Shown here one piece after another: positions 21,319 through 31,011 of a DNA stretch of 64,000 nt. Position numbers and translations under genes: made by a program. The notes below the pieces were generated by a model. That model did not search any database. It was not told the origin of the DNA and worked only from the letters and a program-made list of their open reading frames with translations. The first letter of the stretch is position 1. Each line of letters begins with the position of its first letter. Source of the DNA: Falciphora oryzae (lineage: Eukaryota > Ascomycota > Sordariomycetes > Magnaporthales > Magnaporthaceae); assembly GCA_000733355.1 (NCBI GenBank), contig JNVV01000001.1:3925356-3989355 (forward strand), written 5' to 3'.

Positions 21319-22261
21319 TTTCGATTCGGTGAGGTTTGAAGTTGAAGAGAGAGTATCTCTAGGGACTGGGCGTAGTATATGGGAGATAGGCGCGGCTGAA
21401 TGAAGAGAAATCTTCAAAAATAGGTAGGTACCTAGATACCTCCTTAGCAGGTTCTAGGTTGAGAGGAGACGATGTTGATGGCGGGTCTTGATGGGATCCG
21501 AGACTACATCGAATGTGAGCTGTGGAGGAGGGGAGGAAGATTTCAAGACCTGTATCATCCATAAAAGATACGAGAAGGTAATGCTATTCCCCACCGGAGA
21601 CGCACCCAGGTCGTTCCCTTGGCCAGGCTCGGATCGCGAACGGCGTTGACAGGCAGCCCGCTACCTACTCTCGCGCCACAGCTCTGGGCACTGCGGGTAG
21701 ACATTCTAGATTGGTCCGTAATCATCGCATGGCTTGGCCCCTAGGGTGCTGAGACCCCTTTCAGGTTTAGGAGCAGTATGGTGATTGGTTTGGAAGCTTC
21801 TATATCCGACGTGGAGGTCGCCTCGCTGCCCAAGCTGTTAGCCGGGGCGTCGAAAGTGCGCTTTGTGGCACGACACAACGTCCAATTACGCCAGGCTTTG
21901 CACCTCCTCGGACACCTCCGTGATTTCAGACTCAGCGCCTCCATGACTGGAAATATTAACGTTGGGAATGCGAGATGGGATGCCGCCACAAGCTTTCTAT
22001 ATCGGCTTCTTAACGGGCTCTGTTGTTAGTGTGGGTGGGCAGGGCAGGCTGTCAACCTGGTTTGGTCTTTTGGCAGGTCATCATCGTACTAGGGACAGCC
22101 GTCAACTGTCATGACAAGGAGCCTAGCCTGACAACTACATGTATTCCCTAGATAATCTTCTGGGATAAATATGCGAAATTCCCAAAAACAAAAAGAACCG
22201 CTTCCCCAGGTTGTCTAAACATACGTGCAACACATCCGAAAACCTGGTTTCCAACCCACCC
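21319..22261. other. Intergenic, 0.94 kb, with TAGGTACCTA-type motif
   Basis: This lies between the transporter stop (22262) and the start of the one-TM gene (21318), both on the minus strand. At 21420-21445 there is a cluster of AGGTAGGTACCTAGATACC-like sequence, a partly palindromic motif common upstream of genes in several Sordariomycetes as I remember it. No RNA gene or further coding signal was seen. Confidence 0.5.
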
Positions 22262-23967
22262 CTAGGCCGCCCCCCGACCGGCCCGGGCCTCCATCGCCAT
22301 CAAGTCAGACGCGACGCGCCGCAGGCGGATCTTGTCTTGGCGGCCAAGCAGGCCGATGCACAGGGGCGGCGCGGCTGCGGCAACTGCTAGCACGGCCTGG
22401 AAAACCAGAGCGCGCATCATGTTGAGCGGCGGGCTCGCGTCGGGCCCCGCCTTGAGCGCGTCCGAGATGACGATGAAGCAGGCGCCCAGGACCTGGCCGC
22501 CGGACCAGGCGAGCGTCGACGTGACCTCGGGGCTGATGGGGTGGGTGAACTCGACGAGCAGCTCGACGGCGACGGGGACGAGGGAGAAGGAAGCCGCGCC
22601 CAGGACGGAGAGGATGACGTAGGGCCCCGCGAGACCACCGCCCTCGCGGGTTTCGGGCATCCAGATGAAGATCAGGTAGGACAGGGCGATGACGGGGACG
22701 AGGATCTTGATGGAGAGGATGAAGGCCTTGGTGCGGTCGATGATGGGCGAGGTGACGGCGGCCGAGACGAGGCCGACCAGGATCAAAACGGCGCCCGCGA
22801 TCCCGGCGTCGTCGTCCCCGTAGCCGTACGGCACCATGATCTGGTTGAGCAGGCTCGAGACGGAGTTGAAGAAGCCGACGTAGAAGGAGAAGGGGATGAA
22901 GAGCATCCAGAACTCGGGCGATACCAGCAGGAGCCGCAGCGACTCCATGATGTCGGCCTTGGGCGTGTCGCCCGACGGCGCCGCGGGCGTGGGCGGAGCG
23001 GCGGGGATGAAGAAGGCGGGGAGCGCGCAGACGGAGGACTTTGAAATGATGTGATTAGCTGGGAAGAACGGACAGTGATCAGATGAAATCGGGAAAGAAA
23101 ATAAACACTCACGATTATTGCAACATATAGGACCATATTAGGGATATCAGCTGGACCCTCGACCATGAATGGGATGATGAGCTGGCCCAAGGCAGCGCCT
23201 AGGGGGTTGGCGAGACTCATGAGAGCGGTGACGGCGACGCGGCCCCTGTTGGTGAACCACAGGTCCGAGTACCTGGTCGGGGCGGCGAGGACAAACGGCT
23301 GGGCCAGGCCGGTGAGGATCTGGCCGAACATGACGAGGCCAAAGTTGCCGAACCCGTCGCCGGCGCGCACGCCGGCGTAGCGCAGCCAGTTGCCGAGCAG
23401 GACCAGGACGGCGGAGGCGATGATGGAGGGCTTGGGCCCCCAGTGCAGCACGTAGATGACGGCGGGCGAGGCGACGGGGAAGGCCAGCAGGAAGGCGATG
23501 CTGAGCCAGTTGACGGTGCTCTCGGAGCTGCCAAAGTAGGCGGCGGCGTGGGCCGGGACGGGGGCGAAGGTGAGCCAGTCCCAGCTGACGATGACGTTGA
23601 GCAGCGTGAGCTGCACGACGCCGAACCAACGGCGCTTGTAGACCTTCCAGAAGACGGTCGAGCCGTCGGGCCCGCCCGTGGCGTGCCGCGACTCGTGGAT
23701 CAGCGCGTCGGCGCCCATCTTGTTGGGCGCGCCATCGTCGGCCTCGCGGCGCTCGCCGAGCTCGATGGCGTCGTCGACCGCGTCCGGGCCGGCCTCCTCC
23801 TTCTTCTTGGCCGCCACCTCCTCGTACTTCCATCGGCCGTTGTCCTCGGCCGTGACGCCGTTGTCGGCCGCGGCTGTCCCAGCCGCCTTGTTGTCCTTCT
23901 TGCCCATGAAGAAGGACTTGACGCCGGTACCAATTTCGGCCTTTTTCTGGGGATCGCCGCCCGTCAT
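22262..23967 (-). CDS. FLVCR-like major facilitator transporter, two exons
   Basis: Exons are 23967-23113 and 23038-22262, joined across a 74-nt intron (GTGAGT...CAAAG) inside a membrane segment ([18 protein letters not shown]); the protein has 543 residues. After a hydrophilic N-terminus of about 120 residues come about 12 hydrophobic segments in two sets of six, separated by the cytosolic stretch with [19 protein letters not shown]. Motifs such as [38 protein letters not shown] and [18 protein letters not shown] match the FLVCR/MFSD7 branch of the MFS, whose animal members move choline, ethanolamine or heme-related substrates. The fungal substrate is not known. I chose the ATG at 23967 ([13 protein letters not shown]) because the residues upstream of it look untranslated. 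The branch name comes from the animal receptor; nothing viral is encoded here. Confidence 0.88.
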
Positions 23968-26327
23968 TTGGCAGCGGGAACCTTGCCGATCGTGGGGTGC
24001 AGGTGCCGCAGGCACTACTGCGCGATGGTACGTGCAGCACCGCTGATGACGATCAATGTGCGTCCTGCACACGCGATTTGCTTCCTTGCGATGCTCTCAA
24101 TCCCTTCACTTTCGCTCCCTTTGTGTTGTGAGCCGCACACGACAGCGACCCCTACGGCGGCCGTTCCCGTCGTTTTTTTTTTCAGGGCGATGGTGCAATC
24201 TCGCGGGTAGCTTGACTTGGCGTGGGAGGGAGCAATTTAAGATTTGGTCGAGGGAAGGGCAGGGTGACAACTTAAAAAGAAAGCATAAACGGGGGCAAAG
24301 GGCGATCGGTTCTCCATCCGGGTCGGAATGAAACTGCTCCCATCAATCAATCTGGCAGCCCCCTTATTCCCGCGACAAAATGCAATGCAAAAAAATTGAC
24401 AGCAACAAGAATCACCATAAAAAGAAGAAAAACAGAAAACAAACAGCCTCCGGATCGTCAAGGACACAGAGAACCCGGGAAAAGAAGACGGGAAATTGGC
24501 CTGCATCCTTTTTTGGAGGATATAGTTTTACTTATCAAATAATCAGCCGTTCGGCGTCGAGGACCCTTGCTTCCGGCAGCAAATGGAACCGACCGACCTT
24601 GCGCCTAGGAGCCACTCGCCTGTGCCTATCGGCCTGGCGCAAAGCATGCCCTGGCCCCCTCCAGCACCCATCTTTCATGCATTGGTCCTGTGCTACATGG
24701 TCTACGTAGAATCCAACATGTCTCTGCTGTAGGGTTTCCCGACCCGAAGACCGAAATACGCGGTACGGCTCCTTCTCTTCCCTCCCCTCTTCTCGAGTGG
24801 CTCCCGACGACGCGCGTGCCCTCGTCGCCACAGCGTAGGAGAAGGCCTTGCCGAGATCCACATTCCCGCCTGGGGTAGATTTGCGTCTGGGGAGTGCCCT
24901 GCTAGGCGGAACGCCCTGTCCGCTATTTGTTTTCCTCGGCCAACCCACCAACTCACGCTATCAAAGCTCCACCAAAGCGAGCAATGACATCTTTTTCAAT
25001 TTATCAACCGACGGCGTATTTGCGGGCACGGGCCCACGGGGGACGGAACCCCTGACTGGTATCTCGTGTCGAAGGGAAGGCCCTTGAATCGGGCATCGGG
25101 CGGCCAACTTCAAGTCGTCGCCGTCCCGGCCGTTTGGGTTTGTGGCAGTTGGATCGGGTCTGACGTGCAGCGCCGGCCCAGCAACAAACCTTGTTTGAAC
25201 GCTTCGTGTGTGTGTGACAGCTCCGTTTGCGCGTGTGCGTACCGCGTACAGCCGGCCATGCATAAAGATCGTTCCAGACTTTTTCGACATGTTCTCTGCA
25301 CAACCTCCTCTCCAACGGTGTCCCCTCCTTTTGCCTCCCCCTCCTTTTCCCAAAATTCATTGTCACCACCCCTGTCCGCGTTCCAGTCGCGGCACCATGT
25401 GACGTTAGCTTATCGAACCTAAGCGTCGCGTTCGGCCAAAACTGGAACACGGGGCGGCCCAGGGCCAGACAGGACTGGACAATCACACAACTATTATGGC
25501 TGTCTGGTGGATCGTTTGCGGGAACGCGAAGCGCACCCAGCTGCCAAGGCCAGACAACCAGGATGCCTAGGGACAAAAACTCAAAACGTCGGTTACCTTT
25601 ACGAGAGCCTGCGTTCAATGCTGCAGAACGCAGAACACGCTTCTTTGTCACACACAGCATTCGTCACATAGCAATGTCCTTGATCCGGAGGGACAGCAGG
25701 GCTGAGGAAAGGTTAGATGTTACCTTGAACACGAGATGGGTCCAGGACGACCCTCGGGTTTCAATTTGGCGGCAGGCAAGAGACGGTGGTTGCCTGCGAC
25801 TCGCGGATCTGTACCGGCAAGGTATCCCTTCAATTTGGATCAGTCTTTGATCGACAGTCATCAGGAACCCTCTTCGCTATGCCGATTTGTTCGGGTTCGC
25901 GGATCCTCTCGGCAATTCGGCCGAGCACAGCGGCTCCGTGTTCCTTGCTCTACCCAAAAGTCGGCTCAACTCTCTTCAGAGCCCATCGTCAGAAAGCCGC
26001 ACAATGGCAATCGTCATATCGAGCTGAGCGGTTTTGAAGTTTAATGTTTTCGAGATGATGCAGTTGGCTGTTCTATGGTACACAAGAGAACAAGAGGGAA
26101 TAGGCCGCTCTCCAAACCCTCTCGACCGGCCGGGGCTGAATTGGCCAGGGAGTTGTCGGAAACCCCATGTCGTCGTACAGGCGTTACTTGCTCCTCCTAT
26201 CCTGTTTCGTCTTCGTTTTTTTTTTTTTACAGCCTCTATAGGTTCGGGAGAGGAAGGCGACGGTTTAGTTCCTCGCCCGTGACCCCTTCCAACCACCCAG
26301 ACGTGTAGCAGGAGTCGTTATATGAGT
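23968..26327. other. Gene-poor interval, 2.4 kb
   Basis: This lies between the start of the transporter gene and the stop of QCR6. It should hold the transporter promoter and the QCR6 3' UTR. It contains a T13 tract at 26216-26228 and A-rich runs near 24400-24440. The longest open frame (minus, 25660-25004) has the Arg/Cys/His-rich composition of a chance frame, and I see no conserved motif in it. Confidence 0.45.
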
Positions 26328-27224
26328 TTATTTGAGGACAGCCCACAGCTTTGGCGCAGCGCACTGAGTGGCGCAGTGGGCAAGGTGGAAGACTGTATGG
26401 GTGGTATTGCCGTCAGCAAATACGATGGGCAAACAGCAGAGAGGGATTTCTCTGCTCCTGTGTGATCCCTCCAACAGCCATGTGCGGGACAGGCCATAGG
26501 TGCCACTTACACTCCTCGACGCAGTCCTCCTGCTCCTCCGAGTCGCTTGAGCCGTTGGTGACCCTCTCGACGCACTCGTCAAAGTGGTGCTTGGCAGGAG
26601 AGCACTCCTTGGAGTTCTTGCACTCTGGTTGGAAGTGGGGGGTGTCAGTACCAAAGCGCCCGTATACAGGGAAAGGTCCGCGGTGGACAGCGTCGCGCTA
26701 CAGACAGAGACGACCAGCATATCGCAGACCCGGGACCGGAGCTCTCAGGAATGTGCTACCAGTTCCAGCCCTGTGGCCTGGTCCGGAGCCTGGCGATGCG
26801 CCCGGGGGCCTTTGCGGGGTGTTTTTGTCGGGGGCCGGGGATTCGGAGATCGTGTTACTAACCCTCCTCAAGACGCTCCTTGGGGTCAACGGTCTCCTCC
26901 TCCTCCTCTTCCTCGTCTTCCTCCGCGGCGGGCTCGTCCTTGGAGCTAGTGGTCTCCTGGAGCGGCGCGAACAGTCAGGTTAGTCTATGACTTGTAGGCC
27001 TCCACCCAAACGCAACCGAACCCTCCCGACGTCTCTCGCATCCTCAAGCCATCGTATGCACATCCGGAAGGGTTCGCTATGCGCGCCGCGGCGTGGTGCC
27101 GTGATCGTCGGGGGTGGAATTTTATTACCTCGGCCTTCTCCTCGGCGGCGGGCGCCTCAGCCTCAACCTCGCTCCACGGCTTGACCGCGTCGGCGATGTC
27201 GGTGAATACGTCCCAGATACCCAT
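26328..27224 (-). CDS. qcr6: Ubiquinol-cytochrome c reductase hinge protein (complex III acidic subunit), four exons
   Basis: Exons on the minus strand are 27224-27129, 26956-26863, 26624-26511 and 26392-26328, giving 122 residues; introns are 172, 238 and 118 nt (GTAATA...CCAG, GTTAGT...CCAG, GTAAGT...ACAG). The joined protein starts MGIWDVFTDIADAVKPW, has the hallmark acidic stretch (PAAEEDEEEEEETVDP), then ECKNSKECSPAKHHFDECV, EEQEDCVEEFFHLAHCATQC and ends APKLWAVLK. The acidic segment helps dock cytochrome c on cytochrome c1, and the paired cysteines form disulphides in the intermembrane space. Size and order match fungal Qcr6. None of the exons is recognisable alone as a full gene, so automatic calls could miss it. 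Three CCAAT boxes lie upstream. Confidence 0.95.
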
Positions 27225-28172
27225 TTTCGCGATCGGCCGGGTGTGCAGTCAACGGCTTGTTGTCTTGGTTGCGGTTGGTTTGGGGGCGGTTGCGGTGTTT
27301 TGAGGTCTCTCCAAGCGTCACAGTTGGAGCTTCAATCGGGCCTGGAAAATCATGGCTCGACAATTCCCCGGCCTTTCCCAATTGGCCGCACCTGATTGGC
27401 CGCCGATTGGCTTGTGTTCGGGTGGCCGGGTCGACCCGACCGTCACGTGCAACGAGTGGTCGAACACCCAGATAGACCCTACCCTAACCCTTGGTCGATA
27501 TATGTGCCAAATCGGGGAGTCTCGACACGGGAACCCACGACAACCAGGCACCATCTTCACCTCAGTTCAAGCTCACTGGCGTCAAGCAAAAACCACCAAC
27601 TATTTTTTTATTATCCCTCACTGCTACCCATCCGCATCCCAAAGTACCTGACAAGATCCGTCGCTGCGCAGAGACACTGACTGGTCTCCATGCTCTTCTA
27701 CCCCCTTTTCCTGATTCTTATGGATCGAGCAGCAGAAGCCATGCCCGCTAAACTCGCCAGCTGCATCAAAGTCCAGCCGAAATGGGCGGCAGTACTGAAA
27801 AGTAACACAAAAACGAGGCATACTCCCCAATGGAGAAGCCCAGAGGGAGCGGTTGGTGACTCGAAGGGGCAGGCCTTTGCTATTGTGCGCGTGTGGGGCC
27901 GAATCACTTCCCCGCGAGGAGAGTATTCTTCTAGACTCGTCAGTTATTGATAATCTATTCATAGTAACAGTGAGAATTCGGTCTTTGCCGCGCCAGAACC
28001 GTCATTGAGACGCCACAATGTTCTTTGTGCTGCTTTATTGTGCTCCTATTGTGCCCATTGACCCATGGCAGCCTCCCCCATCTCCTCGAGGTTTTTTAAG
28101 ATGCCTGGGCACGGCCTGCTGCGTCTTGTCTCTCCTCCGCAAGCAAATATCCATCTCGAGACCTCATAAGCC
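27225..28172. promoter_or_regulatory. Divergent promoter region of QCR6 and the 28173 gene
   Basis: About 0.95 kb separates these two genes. Near QCR6 it contains the three CCAAT boxes listed separately and, at about 27477-27491, a CCCTACCCTAACCC telobox-like stretch. No RNA gene or additional coding exon was seen. Confidence 0.5.
27380..27411 (-). promoter_or_regulatory. Triple CCAAT box (HAP complex sites) upstream of QCR6
   Basis: On the minus strand, the direction of QCR6, CCAAT occurs three times within 32 bp (ATTGG at 27381-27385, 27395-27399 and 27406-27410 on the plus strand), two of them as GGCCAAT/GCCAATC. They lie about 157-186 bp before the start codon. In fungi the Hap2/3/5 (AnCF) complex binds CCAAT and controls respiratory genes, so activation of this complex III gene is likely. 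Spacing and binding are untested. Confidence 0.7.
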
Positions 28173-29403
28173 ATGTCGCAAGTACATATCATGGAAACAC
28201 GTAGCCGTCGTCGTCGGCCTGCCGACGACGATGCTAATACAACCAGCCAAGCACTCACCCCCGAACCTGACAGTTACCCCTCTTCCACAGCCTCCGACTG
28301 CAAACCAGCCAGAGTCAAGTACGGCTTCACAAAGACACGGTCACAGGCGCGCAGGGAGACCTACAGCGAGAAGGAAAGCCTGTACGCCTTCCCAGAGGCC
28401 GGGACCATCTACGTCGAAACCGACGGCTTTGAGGAGCTAAAGCGGCGGCCCTGCGACAGCTGCATTGTCGAGTTTCTCAAGAGCAGCCCAGGCGACTCCA
28501 TCACGCTGGCAGAAGGGATCGGGGAGATAAGATACCCGTTCAACAACCATGTTGTCCTCCGGCTCCAGACAAAGGGCGCACCCGTCGAGGTGACCGTCAA
28601 GTCAAAATCAGTTCTGGCTGAGGGAGTTCGCTGCTCACCCGAGGTGGCCCGCATGCCTAGCCTGAGGACCTATCTCGCCGCCAAGCCAGTGTCGTACTCT
28701 GGGCCATCTATAACGTCTACTGCAGCCTTTTGTAAGTCTGTCTTGCCCACTGCAAGATCTCCTGTCTTCCGCGTTGGAACATCACTCGTCTAACCCCCTT
28801 TTTCCTTCTCTTCTCACTAGGGTTTGAGGTTGCCGACGGCGTCACCATCAAGGACTTTCTTGACGCAGCAGATCCTCCCGGGGATCAGACCAAGGGGCTT
28901 TTCCCGTTCAGTTACGTCGATGCTCCGCCTTTCTATGGGAGCCCAGATACCACGCAAGTCGGCTGTCGAGATTTCCTGTGAGTGATTACCCTCTGCACGC
29001 CACCAACCCCCAACAAGTGCTCCCATATGCGAATTCGTGACTGACATCTCTATATCTACTTCTTAGGACCCAATGGTTCTGTCTCCTGCATTCAAATGGG
29101 CTGGTCAAGTGGCAGTGTCACCAAGCGTGGTATCCCGGCAGGGGAGTGTGCAAGCCCGACGGCGTCCAGACCTTTGCCTCCATCATGCAGTATGTTTACA
29201 ACACCGTCTTGATCGGCGACACCAGTCAACCGAACCTTCAGCGTCTGCCTATCCCAAAGGCGCATTTTTCAGGTCACAAGCGCCGGCTTGAGTGTGCAGG
29301 CGAGGAACTGCCGTATCACACAGACGAGCATACAGTTATCACAAGAGGAGACGCCGCGGCCAAAGAGGCCGAGAATCCTCCCAAAAGACTCAGGCGGCGC
29401 TGA
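28173..29403 (+). CDS. Unrecognised basic/acidic protein, three exons, C-terminus uncertain
   Basis: Exons are 28173-28731, 28821-28977 and 29067-29403, giving 350 residues; introns of 89 nt each are GTAAGT...CACTAG and GTGAGT...TCTTAG, and the phases join to TAAFWFEVADGVTIKDF and GCRDFLTQWFCLLHSNG. The N-terminus has a basic patch (METRSRRRRPADDD) and the listed end is PPKRLRRR, both nuclear-signal-like. A Cys pair (RPCDSCIVEFL) precedes a region with regular hydrophobic spacing (DSITLAEGIGEIRYPFNNHV). I do not recognise a family. The same reading frame stays open for another 127 codons after the TGA at 29401, and an intron at 29313-29420 (GTATCA...GCAG, 108 nt) would remove the stop and join ...ECAGEELPRTKDRLPTW; the true end may then be 29787. 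The second ATG (28191) is an alternative start. Confidence 0.68.
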
Positions 29404-29756
29404 GAACCTACCTTTTGCAGCAGGACAAAGGACCGGCTGCCAACGTGGCGGCTTTGTCTTGATTGGGAAAATCCAGACAACAATGAAATTCGGCCTTTCA
29501 ACCAGCGAATCAAGGGCCTGTACCCTGTGCGGTGGCACAAGCTCGAAATAAAACGTCGCTTTGTCGACAAATTCGAGAATGAACGCCGGGAGGTGCTACA
29601 CCAGCATAAATGCCGGCCGGGGTCGTCTGGGGGAACAGGAATAGAACAGGTACTTGACTATCCTCACTGGAAAGCTCAACTGCATCACTACATCGGACGA
29701 CATCTCAACTCACCACCGGCAATCTCAAACAAACACCAACCCAGCACGCAGCAAAT

Positions 29757-30242
29757 ATGTCGTCCGAGTCTTCATCGTCCATCATGAACCCCGAGGCCCT
29801 CACCAACGCTCACAACGCCCAGCTGATGCAGGTGCAGATCCTCCTGAACCACTACACCACAACCAGCAACCCGGACCCGGCCCACTGCCGCGAGAAGGCG
29901 CTGCTGCTGGCGGATCAGGCCCTCGAGTTCGCCCGGCGGTACAGCCGCCCGGATCTGGAGGCGCGCGCACACCTCTACAAGGCGCACGCGTTGCGTGCTG
30001 TCCAGGACTGGAGCGGCGCCCACTGGCACTACGTCCGCGCCGCCAGCAGGTGTCCGGAGGCCGAGCAGTTCACCGCCGAGATGATCGCCGCCATCCGGGT
30101 CGAGGAGCGCGAGAAGGAGCGCCGGGTGGAGGAAAGGACGCGCCGCGACGGGGAGGTGTCGTCGGGGCCGTCTCGTGCTGTCTTACGCAGGATGAAGGGC
30201 AGGTCGATCACTGACCGCTTTGCCAGCCCCGACGACGCGTGA
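29757..30242 (+). CDS. Small helical (TPR-like) protein, unrecognised
   Basis: This is an intronless frame of 161 codons, MSSESSSSIMNPEALTN onward. Residues about 15-110 are helical with TPR-like spacing (QVQILLNHYTTT, CREKALLLADQALEFARRY, ARAHLYKAHALRAVQDWSGA, WHYVRAASRCPEAEQF), followed by a charged helix (RVEEREKERRVEERTRRD) and a basic tail (VLRRMKGRSITDRF). No catalytic motif, signal peptide or membrane segment is visible. Many fungi have small TPR-like proteins of this kind; function unknown. Its start lies close behind, and possibly overlaps in another frame, the extended end of the preceding gene. A CAG|GTACTT site at 29648/29649 and ACGCAG at 29750 could be a leader intron. Confidence 0.66.
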   Translation: MSSESSSSIMNPEALTNAHNAQLMQVQILLNHYTTTSNPDPAHCREKALLLADQALEFARRYSRPDLEARAHLYKAHALRAVQDWSGAHWHYVRAASRCPEAEQFTAEMIAAIRVEEREKERRVEERTRRDGEVSSGPSRAVLRRMKGRSITDRFASPDDA

Positions 30243-31011
30243 GACGGGAGTTTTGTGATCGGCTTGTTGCTATGGATTTAGCTTGACCTTCATAAGTGCG
30301 TTGCATCAATCCCCCCGAGTTTCTGAGTAATAAATTAGACGCTAATTTTGTGAATGTTCTTTCTCCTCAATGATGGGTATCAAGTCGGCATGTGATTCTC
30401 CCTTTTGAAGGAATGGCAGGAAGCAAACAAAGAAAGCTCGCTCGACGAATGCGTCCCACCGGCCATTTTGAGCTCAATCAAGGGGCTGATTGAGATAGGA
30501 CTACGGGCGCTGCCCGTGTCAACCAGGCAATTCGGCTGGTTGTGTGGTATCCATGGAGACTTTGACTCTCCGTCGCCGTTGCAGTGACTGCTGAGACGGC
30601 CTCTCGCAGCTCATTATTTGCATCGAGGTTAGTAAAATCGTAGAAATCGGATTGCAAAGAGGATTAAATTGAGGCTGACCGGCAAAGAAACCAGTCGGTT
30701 CCGAGATTGTCATGTCGCCCAAAACGTACTGCCATCCGAGAACGTATTCTCAGGGGCTCGACTACATTTCGCGTCTTTGTGATGATGTCTACCGAAAACG
30801 GCAAATCCGAACGAAACCACATTCGACAGGACAGGCGTCTTTGTTGACATCACGCCCTTAAGTGAGATCCGGGGGGCATCTGCCCTGGAACTCCAGATGT
30901 CCCTTTTCATCATCATCACTATTCTTAGTTTCTGTCCTAAACGGTCGGCCCCCGGAACTTTGCCCCGAAATACTCTTTCGTACCCAACTACTTGTCGTTC
31001 CAATCTTCACA
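30243..31011. other. Intergenic, 0.77 kb
   Basis: The 3' UTR of the small TPR-like gene and the promoter or leader of the coiled-coil gene should lie here. The frame upstream of 31012 stays open but its codons have no protein character, so I treat it as untranslated. No RNA gene or repeat seen. Confidence 0.5.

Noticed and set aside
25004..25660. A 218-codon minus-strand frame between the transporter and QCR6.
   Set aside because: It is rich in Arg, Cys, His and Thr in an irregular pattern typical of chance frames, with no recognisable domain.
27477..27491. Telomere-like CCCTACCCTAACCC.
   Set aside because: It is too short and isolated to be an interstitial telomere; at most it is a telobox-like promoter element.
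29401..29403. Programmed stop-codon readthrough at TGA in the 28173 gene.
   Set aside because: The context is TGA GAA rather than the leaky TGA CTA seen in fungal readthrough genes; a small intron explains the continued frame better.
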